Counted from the stretch's first letter, positions 43,222-52,875 are shown. The stretch: 64,000 nucleotides of DNA from Rhabdothermincola sediminis (GCF_014805525.1 NZ_JACFSZ010000006.1:121083-185082), one strand, 5' to 3'. Numbers and translations: made by a program. The notes: generated from the sequence alone by a model not told the origin.

Positions 43222-44234
43222 TCAGGGCGCTGCGGCGATGGCCCGGCAGGCGCGCTCGATGCCGCCGTCGTCCACGTCGAGATGGGTCACCAACCGGACC
43301 ACCCCAGGGATGAGGAGGCCGGCCAGCACCCGCTCCCGGCGAAGGTGCGCCAGCAGCGCCCGGGGGTCGGCATGGCGGAACACCACGACGTTGGTGAGCA
43401 CCGCCGACGGGTCCAGGTTCATGTGGGGCCACCGGGCCGCCACCGCCTCGGCCAGCCTGCGGGCCCGGCGGTGGTCCTCGGCCAGGCGATCGACACGGTG
43501 CTCGAGGGCCATCAGGCCGGCCGCGGCGAGGATCCCGGCCTGCCGCATGGCACCGCCCAACCGCTTGCGCTCGTCGCGCGCTGCGCTCATGGCGTCCTCC
43601 TCACCGGCGAGCAACGAGCCGACGGGTGCGCCCAGCCCCTTCGAGAGGCAGCACATCACCGTCGTCGCACAGGCGGCGAAGCTCGCGGCGTCGACGCCGG
43701 TGGCGACCTCGGCGTTGAACAGCCGGGCGCCGTCGAGGTGCACGGGCACCCCGAGCGCCGCCACCTCCCGGGCGGCGCCGAGCGACCACGGGCGTCCCCC
43801 GGAGGGCATGTGGGTGTTCTCGGTGAAGATGGCGCTGACTGTGAGCCCCACCCCGGAGGCGTCCCGCAGTCGCTCGCGGAGGGCCTCCACCGGGAGCTCG
43901 CCGTGCTCGTCGTCGACGAGGTCGAGCTGGGCGGTGCTGTTGATCCCCGCCGCGCCGGCTCGTAGAGCACCACGTGCTGGCGGCGGCCGGCCAACACCCA
44001 GGACCCCGCCCGGCCGAGCAGCCGCAGGGCGATCTGGTTCGCCATCGTGCCCGACGGCACGAAGAGCGCCGCGGGCTTCCCGATCCGGGCCGCGAAACGC
44101 TCCTCGAGCTCACGGACGGTGGGGTCCTCGCGGTGCCCGTCGTCGCCCACCTCGGCAGCCGCCATCGCTCGGCGCATCCCGCCCGTCGGGCGGGTGACCG
44201 TGTCCGACCGGAGGTCGACCACATCCGTGCCCAC
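43222..44234 (-). pseudogene. Threonine aldolase (GLY1 type), single frameshift
   Basis: The N-terminal half ([19 protein letters not shown] through [11 protein letters not shown]) reads in one frame and the C-terminal half ([26 protein letters not shown] through AIAAAP) in another. The switch lies at 43945-43965 in a GC-rich run; one base appears to be missing. PLP lysine motif CLSKGLGAPVGS is intact. Joined, it would be a full low-specificity L-threonine aldolase. GTG 44234 fits the family start and has CAACCT seven bases upstream. Sequencing error or a real mutation are both possible. Confidence 0.85.
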
Positions 44235-44241
44235 GCGCGGG

Positions 44242-44247
44242 AGGTTG
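44242..44247 (-). promoter_or_regulatory. -10-like element before the aldolase
   Basis: Minus-strand CAACCT, seven bases, GTG at 44234. Weaker than the TANNNT examples. Confidence 0.3.
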
Positions 44248-44258
44248 CCGGTGGCGGG

Positions 44259-44264
44259 CATGAT
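44259..44264 (+). promoter_or_regulatory. -10-like element for the inositol monophosphatase-like gene
   Basis: CATGAT, seven bases, ATG at 44272. Divergent from the aldolase promoter. Confidence 0.35.
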
Positions 44265-44271
44265 GGTCGCC

Positions 44272-45075
44272 ATGACCAGCACCGCCGCACCGGCCGACCT
44301 GCTCGAGGTGGCCGTGCGGCACGCGCAACGAGCGGCCGCATCGCTGATCGAGGGCCTGTCCCGGCAGCGGTCGATGGTGGGGCACAAGTCGTCGCCCACC
44401 GACATGGTCACCGAGATGGACCGCGAGGTGGAGCGCCAGATCGTGGACGGCATCCTGCGCGAGCGACCCGGCGATGCCGTCCTCGGTGAGGAAGGCGCAC
44501 GTCGGGACGGCACCTCGGGGGTGCGCTGGATCGTCGACCCCCTCGATGGGACGACGAACTACCTCTACGGGCACCCGGGCTTCGCCGTCTCCATCGCCGC
44601 CGAGGTCGGCGGTGGCGTGGTCGCCGGCGTGGTGGTCGACCCGCTGCACGGCGACGTGTTCTCGGCCGTGCGGGGCGAGGGCGCTCGCCGCAACGGGGAG
44701 GAGATCCGGGTGTCGGAGGAGACCGAGCTCGGCCGGGCGCTGCTCGCCACCGGGTTCGGCTACGACCGGGACCGGCGGGTGCGCCAGGCCCGGGTGCTGG
44801 TCGACGTCCTGGGTCAGGTGCGGGACATCCGCCGCATGGGCGCCGCATCGGTCGACCTGTGCTCCGTGGCGTGTGGTCGGGTCGACGGCTACTGGGAGGC
44901 CGGTCTGCAACCGTGGGACTTCGCCGCCGGAGCGCTGATCGCGAGCGAGGCCGGCGCGGTGGTCGGTGACCTCGCCGGTGGGCCACCGTCGACGACCTTC
45001 ACCCTCGCCGCGCCTCCTGCCCTGTTCGGTGACCTGCGCACCATGCTCGCCCGTGCGGCCGCAGACCAGGTCTGA
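44272..45075 (+). CDS. Inositol monophosphatase family phosphatase
   Basis: 267 residues. Metal-binding motifs in order: [21 protein letters not shown] and [17 protein letters not shown]. Likely dephosphorylates inositol-1-phosphate, fructose-1,6-bisphosphate, histidinol phosphate or a similar substrate. Actinobacteria use such enzymes for inositol lipids. ATG 44272 fits the family and the -10-like CATGAT. It lies 57 bases before the two-component system but a separate promoter is predicted for that. Confidence 0.88.
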   Translation: MTSTAAPADLLEVAVRHAQRAAASLIEGLSRQRSMVGHKSSPTDMVTEMDREVERQIVDGILRERPGDAVLGEEGARRDGTSGVRWIVDPLDGTTNYLYGHPGFAVSIAAEVGGGVVAGVVVDPLHGDVFSAVRGEGARRNGEEIRVSEETELGRALLATGFGYDRDRRVRQARVLVDVLGQVRDIRRMGAASVDLCSVACGRVDGYWEAGLQPWDFAAGALIASEAGAVVGDLAGGPPSTTFTLAAPPALFGDLRTMLARAAADQV

Positions 45076-45119
45076 CGAAGAATCCCGCGGGTATCTGCCC
45101 GATCCGGCTGCGAATGGCG

Positions 45120-45125
45120 CACAAT
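45120..45125 (+). promoter_or_regulatory. -10-like element for the response regulator
   Basis: CACAAT, seven bases, GTG at 45133. It overlaps the alternative ATG at 45124. Confidence 0.35.
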
Positions 45126-45132
45126 GTTCGTC

Positions 45133-45813
45133 GTGGGTACGCGCATCCTGGCGGTCGAGGACGACGAGCGGATCCGCACTGCGGTCAAGATGGCCCTCGA
45201 GGACGAGGGTTGGGTGGTCGAGGAGGCCGAGAGCGGCGAAGAGGCGCTCGATTCCTTCAACCGGCATCCCTCCGACGTGGTGCTGATCGACATCATGCTG
45301 CCCGGCGTCGACGGGTTCGAGGTGTGCCGGTCCATCCGGCGCAACAGCGACGTGCCGATCGTGATGGTGACCGCCCGAGCGGACACCCACGACGTGGTGG
45401 CCGGCCTCGAGGCCGGTGCCGACGACTACCTGACCAAGCCGTTCGCCCCGAAGGAGCTCTCGGCCCGCATCCGCGCCCTGCTCCGGCGGGTTCGCACCTC
45501 CGACCCGGGGGTCGCCCACCTCAAGTTCGGCGACCTCGAGATCATCCCCGAGGAAGGGGTCGTGCTGCGCGACGGCCAGGAGGTCCACCTCACCAAGACC
45601 GAGTTCCGCCTCCTGGTCGAACTGGCATCCAGCCCGGGGCGGGTGTTCAGCCGTGAGGTCCTGCTGGAGCGGGTCTGGGGCTACGGTTACTTCGGTGACG
45701 GCCGGCTGGTCGACGTCCACGTCCGCCGGCTCCGCACCAAGATCGAGGCCGATCCGGCCAACCCGCGCCACGTGGTCACGGTCCGGGGCCTCGGCTACAA
45801 GCTCCAGACCTGA
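45133..45813 (+). CDS. OmpR-family response regulator, MtrA-like
   Basis: 226 residues. Receiver domain with acidic pocket (Asp10, Asp11), phospho-acceptor Asp53 (VVLIDIMLPG) and TKPFAPKEL Lys; winged-helix C-terminal domain (LLERVWGYGYFGDGRLVDVHVRRLRTKIE). The order regulator-kinase-lipoprotein matches mtrA-mtrB-lpqB, which controls wall and division genes in Actinobacteria. GTG 45133 fits other MtrA starts; ATG 45124 is three codons upstream. Confidence 0.88.
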   Translation: MGTRILAVEDDERIRTAVKMALEDEGWVVEEAESGEEALDSFNRHPSDVVLIDIMLPGVDGFEVCRSIRRNSDVPIVMVTARADTHDVVAGLEAGADDYLTKPFAPKELSARIRALLRRVRTSDPGVAHLKFGDLEIIPEEGVVLRDGQEVHLTKTEFRLLVELASSPGRVFSREVLLERVWGYGYFGDGRLVDVHVRRLRTKIEADPANPRHVVTVRGLGYKLQT

Positions 45814-45861
45814 GCCGGGCGCCGCCCGGCGGCGTTGGGGTCCCCCTCGAGAGGCCGAACC

Positions 45862-47370
45862 GTGCGACTCGCCCGCCCCCGAACCGCTCGACACGTGACC
45901 AAGCGAGCGAAGCTGGGGCTTCGCGCCCGGTTGACCCTCACCTACGGGTTGGGTGCTGCCCTGCTCTCCGCCGTGCTGTCGGTGACCACCTTCGGCCTCA
46001 CCCGGGAGAACATGCTCACCCAGCGCGAGCAGGCCGCCATGTCCCAGGCCCTGCAGAACGCCAGCACGGTGTCCGACGGCCTCGAGCCCGGCGTCACCGA
46101 CACCACCACGATCGAGAAGACCGTCCTGTCATCGCTGCCGAACCCCGAAGGCGGCCTGCCCGTGTTGCGCTACGACGGCCAGTGGTACTCGGGCAACGCC
46201 CTCAAGTTCTCGGACGCCTCGATCCCCCTGGCACTGGTCGAGCGGGTGGATGCCGGCCAGCCCGCCCGGATGCGAACCGAGGTCGGCGGCGCGCCCTACC
46301 TGGTGGTGGGCGTCCCGATCCGGCCACTCGGCGCGCAGTACTACGAGGCGGTGCCGCTGCGCGAGATGCAGCGCACGCTCGAAGGCCTGGCCATCAGCCT
46401 GGTGGGGGCATCCGCGCTGACCACCGTCGCCGGGGGCCTGCTCGGGCTGTGGGCCGCCCGGCGGGTGTTCCGTCCCCTCCTCGACGTCGGCCGCGCGGCC
46501 GACGCCATCGCCGGTGGGCGGCTCGACACCCGGCTCCCCACGGGGAACGATCCCGACCTCGACCGGCTGTCCAAGCCGTTCAACGAGATGGCCCAGGCCC
46601 TGCAGGACCGGATCGAGCGCGACGCCCGGTTCGCGTCCGAGGTCAGCCACGAGCTGCGATCGCCGCTCATGACGCTCGCCGCGACCGTCGAGGTGCTCGA
46701 GAACACCCGTGACGAGATGCCCGAGCGGGCCCGCACCGCGCTCGACCTGCTCTCGGCCGATGTCGACCGCTTCCAGCAGCTCGTCGAGGACCTGCTGGAG
46801 ATCAGCCGATTCGACGTGGGTGCGGTCAAGCTGCACCTCGAGGAGGTGCTGATCGCCGAGATGGTCATCCAGGCGGTCAGCGTGCTGGGCAACGGCGGGG
46901 TGCCGGTGCGCTACGACGAGGACGTGAGCGACCTCGTCGTCAGGGTCGACAAGCGGCGGTTCGGCCGGGTGCTCGCCAACCTGCTCGACAACGCCGAGAA
47001 GTACGCGGGTGGCGCCACCGCGGTGACCATCGACCGGGTGGGGCAGACGGTCCGCATCGGGGTGGAGGACGAGGGCAGCGGCGTCTCGCCGGATGAACGG
47101 GAGATCATCTTCGATCGCTTCTCCCGCGGCAGCGAGAGCGGCAACCGCTCCCTCGACAGCGGCGTGGGCCTGGGCCTCGCGCTGGTGGACGAGCACGTCC
47201 GGCTCCACGGGGGTCGGGTGTGGGTCGAGGATCGACCCGACGGCCGTCCAGGCGCCCGCTTCGTGGTCGAGCTGCCCATCGTCGACATGGCCGCCGCGGA
47301 ACCGGCGCCCGGCGCGATGCCGGCTGCTCAGGACGTCGACGACGCCGAGGACGTCGGAGTGTCGCCGTGA
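45862..47370 (+). CDS. Sensor histidine kinase, MtrB-like
   Basis: 502 residues. Two membrane helices flank an extracellular sensor, followed by HAMP (AADAIAGGRLDTRLP), the HisKA box SEVSHELRSPL (His263) and the ATPase domain (N box NLLDNAEKYA, EDEGSGVSP, GVGLGLALVDEHVRLHGG). Likely phosphorylates the adjacent regulator. GTG 45862 has AGAGG seven bases upstream; GTG 45895 is an alternative. Stop overlaps the lipoprotein gene (GTGA). Confidence 0.9.
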   Translation: MRLARPRTARHVTKRAKLGLRARLTLTYGLGAALLSAVLSVTTFGLTRENMLTQREQAAMSQALQNASTVSDGLEPGVTDTTTIEKTVLSSLPNPEGGLPVLRYDGQWYSGNALKFSDASIPLALVERVDAGQPARMRTEVGGAPYLVVGVPIRPLGAQYYEAVPLREMQRTLEGLAISLVGASALTTVAGGLLGLWAARRVFRPLLDVGRAADAIAGGRLDTRLPTGNDPDLDRLSKPFNEMAQALQDRIERDARFASEVSHELRSPLMTLAATVEVLENTRDEMPERARTALDLLSADVDRFQQLVEDLLEISRFDVGAVKLHLEEVLIAEMVIQAVSVLGNGGVPVRYDEDVSDLVVRVDKRRFGRVLANLLDNAEKYAGGATAVTIDRVGQTVRIGVEDEGSGVSPDEREIIFDRFSRGSESGNRSLDSGVGLGLALVDEHVRLHGGRVWVEDRPDGRPGARFVVELPIVDMAAAEPAPGAMPAAQDVDDAEDVGVSP

Positions 47371-48044
47371 GCACCCCGGATCGGTACGGGCGCCGGCGGG
47401 GCAGGTCGGTCGCAGCGCTGGTGGCGGTGGGGTCGGTCCTGGCGGCCGCGGCCTGCGGCATACCGGCCGACGAGGAACCTCGGTCCATCCCGGTCGAGGC
47501 CCTGCCCGCGAACCTCTCGGAGCAGCAGGCGACCACCACCACCGTCCTCGACGAGGCGAGCGCCCAGCGCGAGACGATCTACCTCGTGCACACCGGGACC
47601 GCCCCCGGAGGGGCCGGCGAGAGCCTCGAGCCGGTGAGCATCTCGTTGCGGAACCCCGAACCGGATCAACTTCCCCGCCTGGTCATCGAGCGGCTGATCG
47701 CCACCAAGCCCGACCAGATCGGCCTGCCCGGCCTCACCAACCCGGTTCCCGCCGACACGAAGGTGCTCGACGCCCGGGTGAGCGACGGGGTGCTCGACCT
47801 GGACCTCAGTGCCAGCCTGGCCAACATCGAGAGCGCGCTCCAGCGGCTGGCGCTGGCCCAGATCGTGTTCACCGCCACCGACATCACCTCGCTGCCCATC
47901 AGCAGCGTCCGGTTCCGCATCGACGGCCAGCCCGTCGCGGTCCCCGTGGAGGTCGGCACCGCCCCGGCGGGCCAGCCCGTCTCCCGCAACGACTACCCGC
48001 GCTTCAAAGCGCAGGTCGACTCGCTGCAGGAGGCGTCGCGGTAG
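47367..48044 (+). CDS. GerMN domain lipoprotein (short LpqB-like)
   Basis: 225 residues. Signal peptide with lipobox AAAACG near residue 30. The GerMN domain covers about 65-195 (RLVIERLIATKPDQIG, LDLSASLANIESALQRLALAQIVFTATDI). Mycobacterial LpqB carries a similar domain plus a large beta-propeller; here the propeller is absent. LpqB interacts with MtrB's outer domain, so a sensor-accessory role is likely. Its 3' end overlaps the convergent AMP-ligase gene by 41 bases. Confidence 0.82.
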   Translation: MSTPDRYGRRRGRSVAALVAVGSVLAAAACGIPADEEPRSIPVEALPANLSEQQATTTTVLDEASAQRETIYLVHTGTAPGGAGESLEPVSISLRNPEPDQLPRLVIERLIATKPDQIGLPGLTNPVPADTKVLDARVSDGVLDLDLSASLANIESALQRLALAQIVFTATDITSLPISSVRFRIDGQPVAVPVEVGTAPAGQPVSRNDYPRFKAQVDSLQEASR

Positions 48045-49383
48045 CCCCGGTGGCGCCTGCCGCGCCGGCGGGTGGTTCGGACTCCAGCCCGAGCGACACC
48101 GCGAGGGTGGACCGCCGCAGCTTCCCCGAGGCGGTGTAGGGGAGCTCGTCGACCACCAGGTACTGCTTCGGGCACTTGTAGGCCGCCAACCGAGAACGGG
48201 CGAACCGGCTCAGCTCACCGGGGTCGACATCGCCGACCACCGCGGCGCACACCCGTTGCCCCCATCGCTCGTCGGCCACCCCGAACACCGCGATCTGCTC
48301 GACACCCGGCGCCTGCGCCAGGACCTGCTCCACCTCGACCGGGTACACGTTGACCCCACCCGAGATGATCAGGTCGTCGCGCCGCCCGTCGAGGTAGAGA
48401 TACCCGTCACCGTCGAGCCGGCCGAGGTCGCCGACCGTGAACGCACCGCCCTTCCAGGCCAGCGCGGTGCGAGCCGGATCCCGCCAGTACTCCCACCGGG
48501 CATGGCGGGGGACCTCGCACCACACGACGCCACCGTCGTCGATCGACAGCCGCCGGCCGGGCCGGGCACGCCCGACCGTACCCCGCCGATCCAGCCACTC
48601 CCGGGACGAGCAGGCGCTGAACTGCCCTTCGGTCGACCCGTAGAACTCCCACACCGTGTCGACGCCGAAGGCATCGATGGCGGCGAGCTTGAGCGGCTCG
48701 GGGCACGGTGCGCCGGCGTGGGCCAGCAGCCGGAAGCAGGACAGGTCAGGCGATCCACCAGCGGAGAACAGCCGCTGGAGGTGAGCGGGGACCATGAAGG
48801 TCGTCGTGGGTCGTAACCGGTCGATCGCTCGCAGCGCGACGGCGGCCTCGAAGCGGCCGAGCACGATCAGCTCGCCCCCGGCGAGCAGCGTGCCACCCCC
48901 GAACCGGATGGCCACCGAATGGTGGAACGGGGAGCACACCAGGTGCCGGTCCGACGGCTCGAAGTGCCACAGCTCGCGCTCCTCGTCCACGAGCTGGCGG
49001 GCGTCCGCTTCGTCGAGCAGCCCCGACCAGACCCCTTTCGGGCGGCCGGTGGTGCCGGAGGTGTAGTGCATCGGGCGAGCGAGCGGGTAGGGAGCGAGCT
49101 CCACCGCGGGGCCGTCGAACAGGGTCTCGAGCAGCGCGTCGTCGACCACCAGCTGGGGATCGGCATCGTCGAGCAGGGCGTGGCGCTCGTGGTCCAGGAG
49201 CGAGGAGTTGAGCACCACCGGGACGATGCCGGTGCGCAGCGCGCCGAGGATGCACGACAGCATCGCTGCGCTCGACGACGTGCACAGGGCGACCCGGTCA
49301 CCAGGCCGGAGCCCCCGCGCTCGGAGAGCTCCGGCGACTCGCCGCTGCTGGGCTTCCGACGCGGCCGCGGTCAGGATCTCCAT
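48004..49383 (-). CDS. Acyl-CoA synthetase / AMP-dependent ligase
   Basis: 459 residues. Adenylate-forming enzyme: P-loop-like YTSGTTGRPKGVW, EFYGSTEGQ, DLGRLDGDGYLYLDGRRDDLIISGGVNVYPVEVE and the C-terminal catalytic Lys in YTASGKLRRS. Somewhat shorter than usual because the N-terminal domain is reduced. Probably activates a carboxylic acid as an acyl-CoA. ATG 49383 has GGGGG upstream. Follows the phosphofructokinase gene by 17 bases. Confidence 0.85.
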   Translation of the reverse strand: MEILTAAASEAQQRRVAGALRARGLRPGDRVALCTSSSAAMLSCILGALRTGIVPVVLNSSLLDHERHALLDDADPQLVVDDALLETLFDGPAVELAPYPLARPMHYTSGTTGRPKGVWSGLLDEADARQLVDEERELWHFEPSDRHLVCSPFHHSVAIRFGGGTLLAGGELIVLGRFEAAVALRAIDRLRPTTTFMVPAHLQRLFSAGGSPDLSCFRLLAHAGAPCPEPLKLAAIDAFGVDTVWEFYGSTEGQFSACSSREWLDRRGTVGRARPGRRLSIDDGGVVWCEVPRHARWEYWRDPARTALAWKGGAFTVGDLGRLDGDGYLYLDGRRDDLIISGGVNVYPVEVEQVLAQAPGVEQIAVFGVADERWGQRVCAAVVGDVDPGELSRFARSRLAAYKCPKQYLVVDELPYTASGKLRRSTLAVSLGLESEPPAGAAGATGATATPPAASRPAL

Positions 49384-49400
49384 GCCATGCCCCCGGCCAT

Positions 49401-50435
49401 CTAGCCGGCGAAGAAGACCTCGGCCACGCCGTGGTAGAGGTCCGGGTCGACGAGCTTGAGCTCCCGCACCGCCTCCGAGATCGGCACCCGCACGATCTCG
49501 CCGCAACGGAGCGCGACCATCTGGCCGAACGCCCCGTCGTGCACCGCGTCGATCGCCGCCACGCCGAAGCGGGTGGCGAGTACCCGGTCGAACGCGGTCG
49601 GCGTCCCTCCCCGTTGCACGTGGCCGAGGATCGTGACCCGGGTCTCGAACCCCGTACGGGCCTCGATCTCCTCGGCGACGCTGTTGCCGATCCCACCCAG
49701 GCGGACGTGGCCGAACTCGTCTCGCTCGCCGGAGAGCACCTGCATCGTGCCCTCCTTGGGCACCGCCCCCTCGGCCACCACGACGATCGACGCGTATCGG
49801 CCCTTGGCGTGCCGGCGCCGCAGCGCCTCGCACACCCGGTCGATGTCGAAGGGCTCCTCGGGGATGAGGATCATGGTGGCGCCCCCGGCGATGCCCGCCC
49901 AGGTGGCGATGTGGCCTGCGTGGCGGCCCATCACCTCGACCACCATCACCCGGTCGTGGGACTCGGCGGTCGTGTGCAACCGATCGATCGCCTCGGTGGC
50001 GATGGCGACCGCCGTGTCGAACCCGAAGGTCAGCTCGGTCCCCCCGAGGTCGTTGTCGATCGTCTTGGGCACCCCCACGACAGAGACGCCCATCTCCGAC
50101 AACGTGGCCGCCACGCCGAGCGTGTCCTCCCCACCGATGGCGATGAGCGCGTCGATGCCCAGCGCACGCAGCTGGTCGCGGCAGCGATCGGGCCCACCGT
50201 CGATCTTCAGCGGGTTGGTGCGGGAGGTCCCGAGCAGGGTCCCGCCCCGCGGCAGCGACCCGCGGAACCGCTCAACGGTCGCCTCGACCGCCCGACCCTC
50301 CAGCACCCCGCGCCAACCGTCGAGGAAGCCGACCACCTCGTCACCGAAATCGCGCTCGGCCTTGCGCACGATGGCGCGCATGACCGCGTTGAGGCCCGGG
50401 CAATCGCCCCCGCCTGTGAGCATGCCGACACGCAT
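49401..50435 (-). CDS. pfkA: 6-phosphofructokinase, predicted pyrophosphate-dependent
   Basis: 344 residues. Glycolytic PFK with substrate motifs TIDND (125-129) and VEVMGRHAGHIATWAG. Numbering matches E. coli PfkA at the two positions that separate donor types: Asp104 in GGEDT and Lys124 in PKTIDND, the pair seen in pyrophosphate enzymes (ATP enzymes have Gly at both). Reaction is therefore likely reversible with PPi. ATG 50435 has GGAGG upstream. Divergent from glpK. Confidence 0.92.
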   Translation of the reverse strand: MRVGMLTGGGDCPGLNAVMRAIVRKAERDFGDEVVGFLDGWRGVLEGRAVEATVERFRGSLPRGGTLLGTSRTNPLKIDGGPDRCRDQLRALGIDALIAIGGEDTLGVAATLSEMGVSVVGVPKTIDNDLGGTELTFGFDTAVAIATEAIDRLHTTAESHDRVMVVEVMGRHAGHIATWAGIAGGATMILIPEEPFDIDRVCEALRRRHAKGRYASIVVVAEGAVPKEGTMQVLSGERDEFGHVRLGGIGNSVAEEIEARTGFETRVTILGHVQRGGTPTAFDRVLATRFGVAAIDAVHDGAFGQMVALRCGEIVRVPISEAVRELKLVDPDLYHGVAEVFFAG

Positions 50436-50478
50436 GAGCCCTCCTTCCTGCCGGTGTTCTCGCCGAGGCTTCACGACC

Positions 50479-50484
50479 TAGCCT
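50479..50484 (+). promoter_or_regulatory. -10 element for leaderless glpK mRNA
   Basis: TAGCCT, eight bases, ATG at 50493. Confidence 0.5.
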
Positions 50485-50492
50485 GCCAGCCC

Positions 50493-52010
50493 ATGAACCC
50501 CGCTCGCGACCCTGATCTCCACGGCCCGATCGTGCTGGCGCTCGATGCCGGCACGACCAGCGTCCGGGCCATCGCGTTCGACCGCTCCGGCCGGGCGCTG
50601 CACGCCGCGCAGCGCGAGTTCCCCCAGTACTACCCGCGCCCGGGATGGGTCGAGCACGACCCGGAGGAGATCTGGGAGGCCTGCGATGCGGTCATGGGCG
50701 AGGTGGTCGCCGGCCTGCACGCCCCGATCACGGCGATCGGCATCACGGACCAGCGGGAGACGGTCGTGGTGTGGGACCGCCGCACGGGTCGCCCGCTGCA
50801 CCGAGCCATCGTCTGGCAGGATCGCCGCACGGCCGGCCGTTGCGACGAGCTGCGCGAGCAGGGCCACCTCGAGACCGTCCGGGAGACCACCGGCCTCGTG
50901 CTCGACCCGTACTTCTCGGCCACCAAGCTGGAGTGGCTGTTCGGGAAGGGCGGGGTGCGGCCGGGGCCCGAGGTGGCGTTCGGCACCGTGGATTCCTGGC
51001 TGCTGTGGAAGCTGACCGGCGGTGCGGTGCACGCCACGGACGTCACCAACGCCAGCCGCACGATGCTGTTCGACATCCGGAGCCGCCGCTGGTCGCCGGA
51101 GCTGTGCGAGCTGTTCGGGGTGCCCGCTCACGTGCTCCCGGAGGTGCGCGCCTCGAGCGGCCGGTTCGGGATCACCGCAGACGGGTGTGCCGTCGGCCCC
51201 GGCATCCCGGTGAGCGGCGTGGCCGGCGACCAGCAGGCGGCGCTGTTCGGCCAGGTGTGCTTCACCCCGGGCATGACCAAGAACACCTACGGCACGGGCA
51301 GCTTCGTGCTGATGAACGTCGGTGAGCAGTGCCCTCCTCCGGTCGACGGCCTACTGAGCACGGTCGCCTGGAGCATCCCCGACGGCCGGGGAGGCGAGCT
51401 CACCCACTACGCGTTCGAGGGCGCGATCTTCGTGACCGGGGCGGCCATCCAGTGGCTGCGTGACGGCCTCGGCATCATCTCGGACGCGTCCGAGACCGGG
51501 CCCCTCGCGGCGTCGGTGCCCGACACCGGCGGGGTGCTGCTCGTGCCGGCCTTCACCGGCCTCGGCAGCCCATGGTGGGACCCGTACGCCCGCGGCACCC
51601 TGGTCGGCATCACCCGCGGCACCACCCGAGCGCACCTGGCGCGCGCGGTGGTGGAGGCGATGGCGTACCAGACCCGTGACGTGGTCGACTCGATGACCGA
51701 GGCGTGCGGGCACCGGGTGCACGCGTTGCGGGCCGACGGTGGGGCCTCGGTCATGCCCCTCTTGCTGCGTCTGCAGGCCGACCAACTCCAGGTGCCGGTC
51801 TCGCGCCCGGTGGTTCAGGAGACCACGGCGCTGGGCGCCGCCTACCTGGCGGGGTTGGCGGAGGGGGTGTGGGGGTCACTGGAGGAGATCTCGGCGAACT
51901 GGGTGGTCGACGTGGAGGTCGAGCCCTCGGCGGACCGTACGGACGCGGACGCCGCGTACGAGCGCTGGCGTCAGGCGGTGGCGCGGGCACGAGGCTGGGT
52001 CGCCCGCTGA
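50493..52010 (+). CDS. glpK: Glycerol kinase
   Basis: 505 residues, FGGY family. ALDAGTTSVRAIAFD starts the ATPase fold; WVEHDPEEIW, VWDRRTG, GVAGDQQAALFGQ and KNTYGTGSFVL match glycerol kinase. Phosphorylates glycerol to sn-glycerol-3-phosphate for lipids or glycolysis. The start codon follows TAGCCT by eight bases with no ribosome site. No glpF or glpD next to it. Confidence 0.93.
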   Translation: MNPARDPDLHGPIVLALDAGTTSVRAIAFDRSGRALHAAQREFPQYYPRPGWVEHDPEEIWEACDAVMGEVVAGLHAPITAIGITDQRETVVVWDRRTGRPLHRAIVWQDRRTAGRCDELREQGHLETVRETTGLVLDPYFSATKLEWLFGKGGVRPGPEVAFGTVDSWLLWKLTGGAVHATDVTNASRTMLFDIRSRRWSPELCELFGVPAHVLPEVRASSGRFGITADGCAVGPGIPVSGVAGDQQAALFGQVCFTPGMTKNTYGTGSFVLMNVGEQCPPPVDGLLSTVAWSIPDGRGGELTHYAFEGAIFVTGAAIQWLRDGLGIISDASETGPLAASVPDTGGVLLVPAFTGLGSPWWDPYARGTLVGITRGTTRAHLARAVVEAMAYQTRDVVDSMTEACGHRVHALRADGGASVMPLLLRLQADQLQVPVSRPVVQETTALGAAYLAGLAEGVWGSLEEISANWVVDVEVEPSADRTDADAAYERWRQAVARARGWVAR

Positions 52011-52046
52011 CGGGCACCCCGCCTCACGCCCCAGCGGCGCCGCCGC

Positions 52047-52745
52047 TCACGAACCGACGACGGAGGCGCCGGCGGCGGAGGGGTGGGCCCGGCGCGCCTC
52101 GGCGGCCCTCAGCTCACGAAACCGGGTGTCCACAATGCGGGCCAGGGCCATGACCTGGCGCCGCTCCCGACCCCGGAACGGATGGCCGTCACGTCCCAGC
52201 ACGAGCGCCAGGCTCGCCGCGGGCAGCGGAGCCCACACCACTTCCACCTCCACACCCGCGGGGCCCGCGGCCGCCGCGGCCTGGCTCCCACGCGCGAACG
52301 CCACCAGCCACTCCACGGGCGGCACGTCGCCGTGACCGCTACGCAGGGCCGGCTCGGCGAGGTCGACGACCGCCCCCCAGGTAGCACCGACGGTCCGCAC
52401 CGCGTGCTGGCACAGGGCATCCACCGCCTCGGCTGCGGAGCTGGCACCGACGAGCACCGCTGCGGTCTCAAGCGCCTCGAGACGGGGATCGTGGAGGGCG
52501 TCGGCGACGGGCTGGAGATCCTCGATGTCGACGCCGTCGACCTGTTGCACCTCCCGCACCAGCAGGCTCACGACGTCCGGGTCGGGGAGTTCCACGACGA
52601 GGTCGTCGACCGCTCTGCCGCCGCCACGCTCGAGGATCTCGATGCCCACCACGTCGCTGCCGACCGCTCCGATCCTGCTCGCCACCGCGCCGAGCGCCCC
52701 TGGGCGGTCGGGCAGCCACACCCGCATCACGTACGTGCATCGCAT
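52047..52745 (-). CDS. ACT domain protein, unknown
   Basis: 232 residues. N-terminal ACT domain (RVWLPDRPGALGAVASRIGAVGSDVVGIEILERGGG, about 7-80) followed by a GAF-like region (AVRTVGATWGAVVDLAEP). May be an amino-acid or ligand sensor; no enzyme domain. Start at 52745 is supported by TACCGT seven bases upstream. It is divergent from the TetR gene, 167 bases away. Confidence 0.75.
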   Translation of the reverse strand: MRCTYVMRVWLPDRPGALGAVASRIGAVGSDVVGIEILERGGGRAVDDLVVELPDPDVVSLLVREVQQVDGVDIEDLQPVADALHDPRLEALETAAVLVGASSAAEAVDALCQHAVRTVGATWGAVVDLAEPALRSGHGDVPPVEWLVAFARGSQAAAAAGPAGVEVEVVWAPLPAASLALVLGRDGHPFRGRERRQVMALARIVDTRFRELRAAEARRAHPSAAGASVVGS

Positions 52746-52752
52746 GTGCCCG

Positions 52753-52758
52753 ACGGTA
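52753..52758 (-). promoter_or_regulatory. -10 element for leaderless ACT protein mRNA
   Basis: Minus-strand TACCGT, seven bases, ATG at 52745. Confidence 0.5.
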
Positions 52759-52875
52759 CGAGCTGACCGTGAACATCGTGTTTCGGCCGCGGCACGGGTC
52801 GTTGAACGCTCGGGATCTCGCGCGTTCTCTTGCGCAGCAGAGAACAGCTGTGCAGGGAGAGGGACTGCGAGGATT

